Source: Tuctoria greenei
Lineage: Eukaryota > Streptophyta > Magnoliopsida > Poales > Poaceae
Length of the DNA: 64,000 nucleotides
NCBI GenBank assembly: GCA_036927565.1
Contig: JAYESD010000007.1
Span: 4,485,644-4,549,643 of the forward strand
Direction: 5' to 3'
Below, piece by piece: positions 35,810-47,578 of this stretch (position 1 is its first letter; every line of letters begins with the position of its first letter). The notes beneath the pieces were generated by a model that was given only the letters and a program-made list of their open reading frames with translations, was not told the DNA's origin and ran no database searches. A program made the translations under genes and the position numbers.

Positions 35810-38800
35810 ATGGAGTTGGGTCTGCGTGAGAGTCGTTTGAAGATGGAAAGCGATCTGAAGAAGGTCCGAGCCCTCATGGGGTGGTCGTCGGACTTCTTCA
35901 ACCGTTCGGTCCGCGCCGACGGAGAGCTTCCCTTTAAAAAGGAGCACTCCAGCGAGATGGTGTACTTTTCATCGTACGCCATGGTGGGGCTGATCCCACC
36001 GTTTTCTTCTTTCTTCTTGATGCTGCTGGACTTCTATGGTCTGCAGCTGTACCATCTTGGCCCTCACTCCATTCTCCTTGTGTCCATCTTTGTCCACTTC
36101 TGCGAGATGTGGGTGGGCATCCCTCCCTGCATCGAGCTCTTCCGAACCTTCTTCACCGTCCAAACCACCGGCCGAAGCGACGAGTATCTTGGCTTCTACT
36201 ACTTCGTGAAGCGCAAGAAGTGCTCGTTCAAGTACCTCCGGTCATTCCCTTCCGGGAAGTGGGATGACTGGAAGAAAGATTGGGTAGTCGTCCGGGTGGA
36301 GGAGCATGAGCGGTTGGAGTTGCCAGATGGTCTGCCCGGTATTGACACGTCGGTGTGGAGCGAAGTTCCGGTGCTGGCGGCAGCTTTCGACCCCGTCCTG
36401 ACCAGGATCCGCCAATGTGTGGAGGGAGGATTGACTCCCCAGGCGGTGTTCTGCAACTTCTTGTCCAACAGGTGGGCGCCGCTGAAGAGGAGGGAGAAGC
36501 TCGCCTGGGCCCTCAACAGCGTGATGGACGAGGACCGGGTTGAGACCGGGTTGAAGTCCAGCATGGTGGGGAAGTCCTTGGAGTTTCACCTCAAGAAATT
36601 CCAGCACGGCATCGATGTTGACGGAGATTACTTGACTCCACCGCCGGCTTTCCTTCCCCTGAATGTGGAAGTTGAGTTTAGCAGGGAGCTCCGGCGGAAG
36701 ATGCCCGCGCTTGACGACCTTGGCGTCGTCGAGAGAAGGTCAACTGCCCGGTTGGCGATCCCCGGGTTGTCCGAAGGCGGCTCCGCCCCTGTCTCTCAGC
36801 CAAGAGCTGAGGTCATCGGCAAGGGCAAGGAGCTGGCGGAGGAGCCGGAGAGCCGGAAGAGAAAGCTGCGACATGCTGACGGAAGGTCCGTCGGGCTTGC
36901 CACCTCCCCCCCAGTTCTCCGTCCTCAGGAAGGAAGATCCTCCGCCGCCGTGGCGGCTGTCCCCGTGGTGGGGTCTTTTCGGAGCGCTACTGTTCCGGCG
37001 GTGGGATCCTCCCGGAGTGCAACTGTCCCCGTGGTGGATCCCTCCGGAGGTGCCAGCTCCGGGCAGGCGACTCCGGCATGAGAAGCGGTGAGGGCCTCCA
37101 GGTCCAGGAGTTCCTCCCGATCAAGGAGAGCTCCGACCCGGGAAACGCCCGCGGCCACGGCAAGTCCTGGGAGTCCTCCCGGAGCTCCTACGCCGACCGT
37201 GGCCAGCCCGGAATGTCCGAGAAAGAGGTTCCGCGCAAGCTGGTGCGTGAGCCTCCCAAGGTAGTTTTTCTTTCTTACCTCGATTAACTTTTAATTGTAG
37301 CATCTATTTGCTCAATTTCTTCGTTTTTTATCTGCAGCGTTCCTAAGAAGGGGAGTGAAGCTCCGCCCTCAGCCACAGTGTCTGAGGCTGCGAGGGCTTC
37401 TGCTCCAGCCCCGGTGCCGCCCCAAGCGGAGGCTGCGACAGCTCCGGCGCCGGCTGTCGTGGTCATGGACCTCGACTCGTCTCCAGAAGTTCCCGTGGTA
37501 GCGCCGGACCATGGGATTGAAGATGCGCCAGCGGCACCCGTTCCGGAGGTAGAAGCTCCGGGTCCTGGTGCTGCAGAAGTAGAAGCTCCGGCTGTTGAGT
37601 CGGAGGAAGTAGCGGTCCCGGCTTCAGAGCCGGAAAGTGTTGAAGCCCCGACAGTTGAGCCGTAGGTAGCTGAAGCCCCGGCATGCGAGCCGGAAGTTGA
37701 AGTGGTTCCGGTAGTTGAGCCGGTTACTTCCGAAACTCCGGTCGCAGAGCCGGTAATTATTGGAGCGCCGGCTGCAGAGCTGGTGATTGTTGGAGCGCTG
37801 GCCGCAGAGCCGGTGATTGTTGGAGCGCCGGCCGCAGAGCCGGTGGCTGAAGAGGCGAGGGAGCTTGAGCCTCCCTCAGAAGAAGTGTCCCGGCCGGAGC
37901 CAGTGGAGGCGACAACGTCAATGGTACCTGTGGCAGAGCCAGAGTGCCTGAACGATGTCGCCGGCCCCCAGCCTGTGGGGGCAGATGAAGACTTGGTGGC
38001 GGGACCTCCTTCGATGGCGACTGAGGCCATCCCGGAGGAGGGCCCTAGCGCTTTGGAACCTCGGGGTTCCACTCTCGTAGAGTGGGACCCAATTTTTGTA
38101 AGTGAAGACCCGCTGGAACCAGCGGAAGAGACCCCGGCAGGTCCGAAGCCCATCTCTCTGTCGATGTCCATCGACAACGCCTGCTCCAGTCTACGTCAGG
38201 TCCAACTGGCCTTCTTCCACGACAGCAAAGCTCTTGAAGAGGAGCGCCAAACCCTTAGGCGGTGGCGAAATCGACACCAATTCGAGACCAAGCTGGCGCA
38301 GTCGAGGCTTGCGGATGACAAGGAATGGATTAGGCGGGAGAAGGTCTGCCTGGAGCTCTAGGGTGAGCTGCTGGACGAGAGGGAGAGCATGACTCACGCC
38401 CTCGATGCTCAATCCCGGGAATTCCATGACCAAGCAAAGGCTGCTAACGACGCGGCCAACGCTCGGTTCGATCAACTCGAGGCCATCAGCACCGCACTCA
38501 TCAAGCGCCGAGAGGCACTTGAAGGAAGGGAAAGGCGGCTCGAGGATGAGGAGCAAAAACTCCTGGAGCTACGGGATGACGTCTTGCGACGGGAGGAAGA
38601 GCTCGCCGAGAAAACAGCTCTGGCGGACAAGGGCCTCGAGGAGCGCACTAAAAAATTGGAAGAGCGCTGCCTCGAGGAGGAGGAGAAGACCTGGGTGCGG
38701 GGGCAGGAACTCTACGAGTACGAGTGTGCCCTTGTCGCCCGGGAGAAGAAAATAGAAGCTAGGGAGAAGGACCTGGTCGACCGCCGGAACAAGATCCACC

Positions 38801-39309
38801 TCCGGGAGGAGGAGCTCGGAAGACTTGAGAAGCGGGTTGCTACAAAGATTCAGCAAAACGCCAAAGAAGTTGAGCGCCTCTCCCGCGAGAATTCGGAGCT
38901 GACGGCGGCCCGGAGATCCCTGGAAGAGATGAAAGGCGTGAGGAAGACGGACTCCCTGCAAATTTGGGAGTTCCTGAGCAAGGCCGACGATGCACTGGCG
39001 CCGATGGGTTTCAGCCCCGTGCTCCCAGATGATCCGGAGCCGGAGCCGGACCTTGCGTTGCAAGCGTTGAGCGCCGCGGGCAGCAAGCTCTCCAAGGCGG
39101 GCGACGTCATCGCGGACCAGCTGGAGGTCGAGGGGCAATCCCTGGCTAGGAACGTCACAGAGTATGTGTTGACGTGCTACACTAGCCGGAACCCTCGATT
39201 CCCTCTGGACCCGGTGCTTGAAGGCCCCGTCGAAGGAGAAGGCGAAGCTACCCGAGCCAGCGTGTCGGAGGTCGCCCAGAAGGTCGCCGAGTTCTTCCAT
39301 AGGGTCTAG
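35810..39309 (+). pseudogene. Element A antisense ORF (Transposase_28-like plus coiled coil), three stops
   Basis: It runs against the direction of element A. From the ATG at 35810 the first exon encodes the domain often labelled 'putative gypsy type transposon / Transposase_28' (LMLLDFYGLQLYHLGPHSIL; FVHFCEMWVGIPPCIELFR). A 77-bp intron follows (37261-37337, GTAGTT...CTGCAG), then a Pro/Ala/Glu repeat region, and a long Glu/Arg/Lys coiled coil (about 38210-38930) with a conserved C-terminus. Compared with the element B copy it has nonsense changes at 37079-37081 (Arg codon), 37663-37665 (Glu codon) and 38359-38361 (Trp codon), so it is dead. Function of the family is unknown. Confidence 0.8.
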
Positions 39310-40565
39310 GACTGTCTCTCTTAGCCTTTACTTGTATCTTCTCTTCTTCCTCAATTTTGCAATCCCTTGTCTCCAGATGTAATCTCCGGTCTTCTGATGA
39401 AATGAAATCCCCAATTTTTCGTGAATTTCATTTTCTTGTCTTCAAGTCTTCGCTTGGCCCCCTGGTAGATGTGTACAATTTGATTGTGGACATGTACCAA
39501 AAGGATGTTGAGTTTTGTTGAAGACGAATTTGCTTCGAACTTGTGGAATCTATGTCCGAAGTTTTTGATAGTGGAGGTCCCCTGAAGTTGTCGGAGCTTA
39601 GAAGCTCCGGCACTGTCCATCGCTGGAGCTTAGTAGCTCCAACAATAGCCTCTATCAACACGTTGAGCGTCGATAGTTAATACTCCAAGGTGTCGGAGCT
39701 TAGTAGCTCCGGCGATGACCCTTGCCACACTTGGTTTGTTGGCAACAGACTCCAGTGATGGGGTCTTCTCACCATCTTTTAGTCAACGCCGACGGTTGAC
39801 GCCCTGGTGGGAGTCGGAGCTTGGTTAGCTCCGGTTTTTCTCCCTCAACTTTGGGTTCATTTTTCCTGCACACTTAAGCCAAGAAAAATAGTAAAATTCA
39901 TTCCTTATCTATAACTTCGTCGCGGCTTACGGTTCTCAAGAGAATTTTAAGTTGAACACGATTTTTAGTACGACTGGATGAATTGTCTTTTCTTTTAGAT
40001 CCAATTGTCCATGGACCCACCTTACTTTGGCCTGCCGGGATGTAGGTAGAGTGGCGTACTTAGGGTGCTTGACCAGGCTAAGTCGATAGCGCACTCCGGC
40101 CCTAGAATGGCTTGGCGGCTTTCAGGCGAGTTGGCCACAGACGATATTTAAATCTAAAAAATCCGACAATTCGACTCGAATCGTACGTAAACCGGTCAAA
40201 CTAGAATTTCTTAAGAATTGCACGTTTCTGTTATAGACAAGAAAGAGAAAAATAAAAATGTCGAGCCTATGCAAAAATGAATGCACGTGGAGTCTATTTC
40301 ACATGAAGATGTCTTTCATTATAGGTCCGGGGTACAGGGGAAACAAGTACACTCTTAGGGTACGGAACCAGGCTAAGTGTGTTTGGTTTCTCGTTTGACC
40401 CAGGGTAGTTAGCCACACTTCTAGTCCGGAGACTGTATCAAGTGTTGCATGAGCTTTTCAAACCTTTCGGGAAAGGTCCGGCTGCTCTCCCGGAGGAACT
40501 ACCCGACTCTGTACAATGACTCTATAACATACATTTCAAGTTACTTAAGACTCACCTCCGTGGAT
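39310..40565. other. Element A non-coding spacer with AGCT-stem hairpins
   Basis: This lies between the pol stop and the antisense ORF stop, two converging genes, and has no ORF. It contains at least four short hairpins of the form ggagct-loop-agctcc (39593-39609, 39625-39640, 39695-39710, 39816-39832). It should carry the terminators of both converging genes. Confidence 0.7.
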
Positions 40566-43500
40566 TTAGGTGTAGAACTTACGGAGGTGCTCGATGTTCC
40601 AAGGATTTGGGAGAGGTGTCTCATCCTCGGTAGCCAAGCGAACGCTTCCGGGACGGGATACTTTGATCACTCGAAAGGGCCCTTCCCAGCCGGGGGAGAG
40701 TTTGTTTTGCCCTTCTCTAGATAGTATTCTCCGTAGCACCAGATCGCCTTCCTCGAGCTGTCGGTTGTGTACATGCCGCTGGTGATAGCGCCGTAGAGCT
40801 TGGCGGTATCGGGCATTCCGAACAGCTGCTTGGCACCTTCCCTCCTCGAGGAGGTCTAGGTCTTCACGCCGGAGCTGGTCCTGCGCGGCTTCGTCGAAGG
40901 TCCGGACTCGGAGGGAACCCAAGGTGATTTCCGGAGGAAGGATCGCTTCAGCTCCGTACACCAGGAAGAAGGGTGTTTCTCCGGTTGCCCGACTTGGAGA
41001 AGTCCTGTTGGCCCATAGAGTGGGCGGAAGCTCTTCGATCCAATTAGCTCCGTGCTTTTTCAAACGCTCATAAGTACGCGTTTTGAGTCCTTTAAGGATC
41101 TCTGCGTTTGCTCTCTCGGCTTGTCCATTGCTGGCAGGATGAGCTACAGAAGCGTAGCAAACTTGTATGCCGAGGTCTTCGCAATATCCTTGAAATGCGG
41201 AGCTTGTGAACTGAGTCCCATTATCAGTGATGATCTTATTTGGGACTCCGAACCTGCTCACGATGGATTGTAGAAAATTGATTGCAGATTGTTTGTTGAT
41301 CGTCACAACGGGAGTAGCTTCCGGCCACTTGGTGAACTTGTCGATGGCGACGTACAGGAACCTGTAACCTCCGACGGCTCTTGGGAAGGGTCCCAAGATG
41401 TCCATCCCCCACACAGCGAAAGGCCATGTAGGAGGTATCATTTGTAAGGACTGAGCAGGTGTATGAATCTGCTTTGCATGAAATTGGCATGCTTTGCATT
41501 TCTTCACTAGCTCAGTGGCATCCTGGAGCGCTGTAGGCCAGTAGAAGCCGTGCCGAAAGGCTTTTCCGACCAGCGTGCGGGAAGATGCGTGGTTCCCACA
41601 CTCGCCTCCATGGATTTCTGCGAGGAGTTCGCAGCCTTCTTCCCTTGTGATGCACCGCATTAGGATGTCGTTGGCACCGCGCCGGTAGAGATCCCCTTCT
41701 ACCAACGTGTATCTTTTAGCCAATCTGACTACCCGGTCAGCGGATACATCATCGTCAGGAAGGATGTTGTCTTTCAAGTAGCTCCGGATCTCCGAGATCC
41801 ATGCATCGGAACTAACTTGAGCATTTGAGTCTTGCGTGCTGGGTTGCTCGGAGCTTCCGGCATCACCTACGACCCTTGATGGCTGCCATGGTAACAGGGC
41901 CATCGGGACCGTCAGCTTCGGGATGCTGATCTCGCCCCCTTCGTTCAGTTCGGCAGGCTGAACTGTGGGTTTTGACAACCTCCGGACAAAGGTTCCGTCA
42001 GGAGCCGGAGCTCCGGTTGACGCCTTGGTCGAGAGTTCGTCAGCTTCAGCGTTGTGAGCACGCTGAACATGGTGAAGGTCTAGGACTTCGAAGTCCTTCT
42101 GAAGCCTCTGGACTTCAAGGAGGTAAGCAGCCAGCTCGAGATTATTGCAGGAGCATTCACCCTTCACCTGCTTGATGATGAGTTGTGAATCTCCTTTGAC
42201 CAGCAATTGCTTGACACCATATGAAAGTGCCACCTTTAATCCATAGATGAGTGCTTCGTACTCCGCCATGTTGTTGGTTGCCTTGAAGTCAAGGTGTACC
42301 ATGTATTTCACCTTCTCCCCGGTTGGTGCGAGGAGAAGGATTCCAGCTCCGGCTCCCTGCTTCTGCATGGAGCCGTCGAAGTAAAGGGTCCAGTGAGGCT
42401 TATTGAAGGCTGGAACTTGAGGTTCCGTCTTCTGCTCGCTGGGGCCCCCAGGGTTTAATGGAGAGGGAGTCCATTCTGCCACGAAATCTGCCAACACTTG
42501 ACTCTTGATTGCTTGTCTCGGAATGAATTCAAGATCGAATTCAGCCAATTCCGTTGCCCACTTTGCAATATTCCCAGTTGAATTGGGATTATGCAAGATC
42601 GCTCGAAGTGGATATGAAGTCACCACTGAGACTTTGTGAGCTTGGAAATAGTGTCGAAGCTTCCTTGAGGCAATAAGAACTGCATAGAGCAGTTTATGCA
42701 CCTCTAGGTATCGAGTCTTGGCATCATGTAACACTTCACTGATGAAGTATACCGGGCGTTGAATGGTTCGGACCCTCCCGGAGGGGTCCGGAGCTTCCTC
42801 TTCATTGATCCGGACCCTCTCGGAGGGGTCCAGACTCTCTTCGGGGACCTCCGGGTTCTGGGTGGAGGAACCCGGAGCTTCTTCAGGAATGACCTGGATC
42901 CTCTCGGAGGGATCCGGTTCCTCTGAAGTGGCTTCTTGTGGGTTCAAGTCTGGGAGCTGGGACCCAGACCCGCTTTCAGGAACCTCCGGACCCTCCCGAA
43001 GGGGTCTGGATTCCTGAGTATTGGGTAGTTCCGGTCTCTCCGCAACCAGAACCATACTGACGACTTCATCAGCAGCTGAAATGTAAAGCAATAAAGGCTC
43101 ACCAGGGTTCGGAGCTACCAAGACTGGTAGGGTGGTGAGGAACTGTTTCAGCTCCTAGAATGCCTTCTCTGCTTCTTCAGACCATTGGAATGGTCCGGAC
43201 TTCCTCAATAACTTGAAGAAGGGAAGTGCCCTTTCCGCCAGTCTTGAAATGAACCGGCTGAGGGCTGCTAGACATCCAGTTAATTTTTGGACGTCTTTGA
43301 TGCGGGTTGGTGGCCGCATGTCTTCAATGGCTTTTATCTTCGCCAGATTAGCCTCTATGCCCCGGTGACTTACCAGGAAACCAAGAAGTTTTTCGGAACT
43401 AACCCCGAAGACGCACTTGTCTGGGTTTAGCTTCGTGCGGGTGGCCCGCAGCTTATCGAAGATAGCCTGCAAGGTGTCCAAGAGGGACTCCTTGCTCTTG

Positions 43501-44108
43501 ACTTTGACCACGATGTCATCGACGTACACTTCCACTATGTCTCTGATGAGTTCTTCGAAAGTTTTGTACATATCTCGTACAAAAGTTGAAGCTGCATTCT
43601 TGAGACCAAAAGGCATGGCTGTGTAACAATACAATCCGTCCACTGTGATGAATGAAGTATGCTCTTCATCCTCCCTAGACATCCTGATTTGATGATATCC
43701 AGAATATGCGTCTAGAAAACACAATAACTCGCACCCGGAGGTGGAATCCACTATCTGATCTATTCTAGGTAGTGGGAATGGATCTTTTGGACATGCCTTA
43801 TTCAGTGTGGTGTAGTCGATGCACATCCTAAGTTTCCCGCCGGCCTTGGGCACAACGACTGGGTTTGCCAGCCATTTTGGATGGTAGACTTCTCGGATGA
43901 ATCCGGCTTCGAGCAACTTCTTCACTTCTTGTCGGATGAAGTTCTGTCGCTCTACAGATTGCTTCCGAGGTTTCTGATGCACAGGCCGAGCGTCGGGGTA
44001 AATCTTCAGATTGTGCTCAATCACTTCCCTGGGGATCCCAGGCATTTGTGACGGTTGCCAAGCAAACACGTCAACGTTAGCCCAGAGGAAAGTGATGAGC
44101 GTGAGTTC
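40566..44108 (-). pseudogene. Element A pol (RT, RNase H, aRNase H, integrase), one premature stop
   Basis: The frame is the same as gag-protease and starts immediately after the UAG at 44109-44111. Domains in order: RT (LDAYSGYHQIRM; VEVYVDDIVVKV), a first degenerate RNase H with an unusual Pro/Glu-rich insertion (about 42760-43010), the second archaeal-type RNase H (WTLYFDGSMQKQGAGAGIL), integrase zinc finger (HGFYWPTALQDA...CKACQFH), the DDE core (WGMDILGPFPR; ITDNGTQFTSS), and a C-terminal GPF-type module (PGWEGPFRVIKV). A single CAG to TAG change at 43155-43157, between RT and RNase H, cuts the polyprotein. Otherwise the frame is open throughout. Confidence 0.92.
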
Positions 44109-46526
44109 CTATTTGTCGTTCAAGCCACCCGATATGCGGGTAGTTTGAGTGACATCGGAACCAATTTGGACGACTTTAACGGGAATGTCAGTGTCGCCGC
44201 TTGGCTGCACACGGGGTGCAGAGGTCGAGCCTCGTTGACGAATGCTCGGAGGTTGTGGAGCTTGCTTCTGTCTGGAGTCCTCCTCTTGCGCTGTGGTGAG
44301 TGCGTGGAGTTCCTCCAGAGCAGTTACTCCGGCAGTGCGATCTCCGCGAATCCGGAGAACGCCTACTGGTGTTGGCATCTTCAACACCAGGTATCCATAA
44401 TGAGCAGCTGCCATGAATTTGTACAAGGCAGGTCTACCCAAGATGGCGTTGAATGGTAAGTTGATCTGAGCGACGTCGAAGACCAACTTCTCGGTGCGAT
44501 ACTTCTCCCGGGTCCCGAAGGTAACGGGGAGAGTAATAGCTCCGAGTGGAGTAATGGCCCCCGGACCTACTCCGGAGAAAGGTCGAGAGGGCTGGAGGTC
44601 CGAAGGTCGGAGCTGAAGCTTAGTGAAAGCTTCGAAGCTGATGAGGTTAAGCCCCGAACCTCCGTCTACCAGGACATGATGGAGCTGGATGTTGTTGATG
44701 GTGGGAGATACCATCAAGGGTAATTGGCCAGCTCCGACCATGCTTTGAGGACAGTCCGAAGCATCAAAAGTGATGGGTGTGTCCATCCACTTTCGATGTG
44801 GCTCCGGTCTAGCTGTAGGAGCTACAGCAGCCATATCCCGTCGCATAGTCTTGATGACACGACGAGAAGTGATGTCCCATGATCCACCAAAGATGGTGTT
44901 CATGGTTTTCCGACGCTCGTTGTCGGAGACATCGGAGTCATCGTTGACGGAGGTGTAGACGGCTTTCAGGACCTTTTTGGGGTCCTGAAACCCTAACTCC
45001 TCTTCAGCCGGAGCTTTGTCAACCTTCTGTTTCCCCTCCCTCTGTCGGAAAGGAGATCCTTCCCGGCGCTTGTTGTAGCGCTCAGCAAGGTTTTGGACCT
45101 CCCGGCAGTCCTCCAGTCTGTGGCTGCCCGTTTTGTGAATGGGGCACCACATCTTGGATTTGCCGCCGTCTTCAGAAGACGGTCGAGGTCGCTTCTCGGG
45201 GCGTGGCCCCCGACCACCAGGAGTTGCAGTAGCTGCAACGTTGGATGTGCCGGCCGACGGCTTCTTCTTGCCGTTGGTCTTCTTTTTCTTCTTGCCACTC
45301 CCGGAGGTAGCGGCTTCTTCTTTGGAGGATTTTTTATGATCCTCCAAGGCTGGTTTGGAGTGCATTTCACGGCCCTCCGCAGCTCTGGCACATTTGTCAG
45401 CCAGGCTGAAGAGCTCCGTGACGCTGGTGATCTCTTTGATCGCCAGCTTCTCCAACATCTTCTTGTCTCGTACACCCTGTCTGAATGCCACAATGACAGA
45501 AGCGCTTGAGATAGAAGGGATTGTGTTACGTACCTGAGAGAATCTCTGGATGAATGACCGCAAAGATTCTCCTCCTTTTTGCACGACCGCAAAAAGGTCC
45601 AGTTTAGTGCCCGGTCGGGTGTATGAACTCCCGAAATTGGCAGTGAACTGACGGCACAGCTCCTCCCAACTGTCGATAGAGTTGGGTGGAAGGCTCATAA
45701 ACCAGGACCTGGCGGTCCCAGTTAAGGCCACTGGAAAATAGTTGGCCATTACGGCCTCGTTTCCTCCAGCTGCTAAGATTGCAGTGGAGTATATCTGCAG
45801 AAATTCTACGGGATTGACAGTCCCGTCGAATTTTTCCGGCAAGTGTGGCCGGAACTTCTGTGGCCATCTAACCATGCGCAGGTGCATGGCTAGGGCGGAA
45901 CAGCCTCCTCCTACTCCTTCCAGAGTAGAAAGGTCTTGAGCATCTCGTCTTTCTCGAGCTCGCTCGATGTGGACACGGCCATCCTGTTGACGGTATCGGC
46001 GATCAAGCTCCGCCCGGAGGTCATGTGTCGAAAGCCGAGATGCGGTATGGGTGCGTCGTGCCCCAGAGGGCAACGACGTTACTTGCTGTGACGCAGCTCG
46101 TCTTCGGTTGTTGGAGACATGCGGACCAAGTCTTCCAGACAACGTCCGTCGCTGCGACGGGGCCCGCCCTGAAGGAGGTGGACCCTGGTTGTTGAGGCGT
46201 TCGGCCGCTGCTGCGACCAAATGCTCAACATCAGCCCTCCATTGCTCCATGGCACCTTGAGATGCATCCGGAGGTGGTGGTCGCTGGAGAAGAGCACGCG
46301 CTGCATGGAGCGCGTGTTCTGGGTTGTCATGACTTGCCGGCGCAGTATGTGACGCCGGTACACCATCATGTTGTCCGGCATGTCTTGCCGGAGAAGATGG
46401 TGGTGGTGGGAGTGTGACTCCTGCTGGTGTTGAGGCTCCTGCCGGTGGCTGCATGTTGGAGGGATTGCCTCCGACAGCCTGAGCAGCAGGTTGCCCGTTG
46501 GATGATCCAGCCGCAGAATTCACCAT
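44109..46526 (-). CDS. Element A gag-protease, intact
   Basis: 805 codons from MVNSAAGSS at 46526 (an in-frame upstream ATG at 46562 overlaps the primer-site region and is less likely). A disordered Pro/Ala N-terminus is followed by the capsid-like gag domain (PVEFLQIYSTAILAAGGNEA; LTGTARSWFMSLPPNSIDSW), a Lys-rich stretch, and a variant zinc knuckle CPIHKTGSHRLEDC (C-H-H-C). The retropepsin-type protease has active site VDGGSGLNLI. It ends with a UAG that leads in frame into pol. It forms particles that package the element RNA. Confidence 0.92.
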   Translation of the reverse strand: MVNSAAGSSNGQPAAQAVGGNPSNMQPPAGASTPAGVTLPPPPSSPARHAGQHDGVPASHTAPASHDNPEHALHAARALLQRPPPPDASQGAMEQWRADVEHLVAAAAERLNNQGPPPSGRAPSQRRTLSGRLGPHVSNNRRRAASQQVTSLPSGARRTHTASRLSTHDLRAELDRRYRQQDGRVHIERARERRDAQDLSTLEGVGGGCSALAMHLRMVRWPQKFRPHLPEKFDGTVNPVEFLQIYSTAILAAGGNEAVMANYFPVALTGTARSWFMSLPPNSIDSWEELCRQFTANFGSSYTRPGTKLDLFAVVQKGGESLRSFIQRFSQVRNTIPSISSASVIVAFRQGVRDKKMLEKLAIKEITSVTELFSLADKCARAAEGREMHSKPALEDHKKSSKEEAATSGSGKKKKKTNGKKKPSAGTSNVAATATPGGRGPRPEKRPRPSSEDGGKSKMWCPIHKTGSHRLEDCREVQNLAERYNKRREGSPFRQREGKQKVDKAPAEEELGFQDPKKVLKAVYTSVNDDSDVSDNERRKTMNTIFGGSWDITSRRVIKTMRRDMAAVAPTARPEPHRKWMDTPITFDASDCPQSMVGAGQLPLMVSPTINNIQLHHVLVDGGSGLNLISFEAFTKLQLRPSDLQPSRPFSGVGPGAITPLGAITLPVTFGTREKYRTEKLVFDVAQINLPFNAILGRPALYKFMAAAHYGYLVLKMPTPVGVLRIRGDRTAGVTALEELHALTTAQEEDSRQKQAPQPPSIRQRGSTSAPRVQPSGDTDIPVKVVQIGSDVTQTTRISGGLNDK

Positions 46527-46568
46527 TCTTGAAGATCTCAGGCGCTCCCCCCTACCTGGCACGCCAAC

Positions 46569-47401
46569 TGTCGACTGTTGGAGTCGGCAGATCTCCTGAC
46601 ACTATGAAAGTGTTGGAGGAGTTTGTAGTTCGGTGTGGGCGCGCGGAGACTCAAGAAGGTGAATCACGATTGGACTCGAGTGACACAGTGGTTTACGTGG
46701 TTCGGGCCGCCTGAGCGTAATACCCTACTCCACGGGTGTGTGTGTGTATTGTATTAACTTGTGAGCTTCAGAGCGTTCGAGAGTTCTCCCCCCCGTGTAT
46801 CGTCGGTTTGTCCTTTTATAGTACAAGGACAAACCGTTACAAGTCAGCCTGACCCGACATGTGGCCCTGGCGGTTACTAGTATTGATACACGAGATTAAT
46901 TGTTGTTAATAACCCTGTAACGGCTCCGACAGTGCCGTTACAGGTGTTAAGATCGTCCGATTAAGTGTCATTAACGTGGAATTAATGATAATTAATCGGG
47001 TCTTGAAGTCCGCGGCTGTCCTTTGGAGATCCGGAGCCGTTACAATGTCTTCCGGGGGTTTGAAGTGGCCAGCTCCGACGTATGGACACGTGGCAGCTCC
47101 GGAGCTTGCTTGTGGGAAGCGGGAAGCTCCGGGGTGGCCTGGCACGTGTCAGGTCCGGAGCTTCTCTCGGTCAGGGGTTAAATCCGGAGGTGCCGTTTCA
47201 GTACCTAGCCCGGAGCTTCACCCTTGCGGGTAATAGCTCCGGTCTGACAGTACACGTGGCAACCTAGGGGTTAACCATGTTGGAGAAGCAGGTCCGGTTA
47301 TGTCTGACAGGTGGGTCCCCGAGGGTCTTCAATTTGAGTAGATGTCCTTCCCTTGAGATCTTTGTAACCTCAGGGAGTGTATGGTTTTTAGGGTACCGAC
47401 A
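46569..47401 (-). repeat. Element A 5'LTR
   Basis: 833 bp. It contains the minus-strand TATA box (cttttata at 46813-46820) driving transcription away from element B. It shares A-specific bases with the 3'LTR that element B lacks, for example the form read as cagaccggagctatt where B has cagaccgtagctatt. Confidence 0.95.
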
Positions 47402-47578
47402 TGGACAATGTAAGTTTTAATTTTATCAATATGGCCAAAATTTGAAAATTAGCCAAATATTGAATTTATTGCAAATAAATAATATTTAAATGCAATATAT
47501 ACATTGTCATAATAAATATTTACATTACACAAATATTTACAATATATTTACACATACACACTTGCTGGAATTTAAACT
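47402..47578. other. 177-bp copia leader spacer between the two inverted gypsy elements
   Basis: An AT-rich remnant of the copia leader (words such as ggccaaaatttgaaaattagcc shared with 34320-34440). It includes the right TSD of element A (47402-47406, tggac) and the left TSD of element B (47574-47578, aaact). Confidence 0.9.

Larger units (their letters stand above)
34452..47401 (-). mobile_element. Element A: Tat-lineage Ty3/gypsy retrotransposon, 12.95 kb, minus strand
   Basis: A complete element with 828- and 833-bp LTRs (TGTCGACTG...GGTACCGACA as read on +) and an exact 5-bp target duplication tggac (34447-34451, 47402-47406). On the minus strand: 5'LTR 46569-47401, a primer-site candidate ttggcgtgccaggtagggg, gag-protease, UAG, RT-RNaseH-aRNaseH-integrase (40566-44108), a non-coding spacer with hairpins, an antisense ORF on the + strand, and the 3'LTR 34452-35279. 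Two RNase H domains and an antisense ORF between pol and the 3'LTR are hallmarks of the Tat lineage (Grande, RIRE2, Retand). The two LTRs differ by five substitutions plus two small indels by eye. Confidence 0.93.

Noticed and set aside
37284..38177. 297-codon Ser/Ala/Gly-rich ORF antisense to the gypsy antisense ORF (also 56811-57704)
   Set aside because: Shadow of the E-A-P repeat region. The pattern follows from the codon repeats on the other strand and crosses the intron.
38569..39300. 243-codon Leu-rich minus ORF (also 55688-56419)
   Set aside because: Complement of the Glu/Arg coiled-coil codons (GAG/CTC); not an independent gene.
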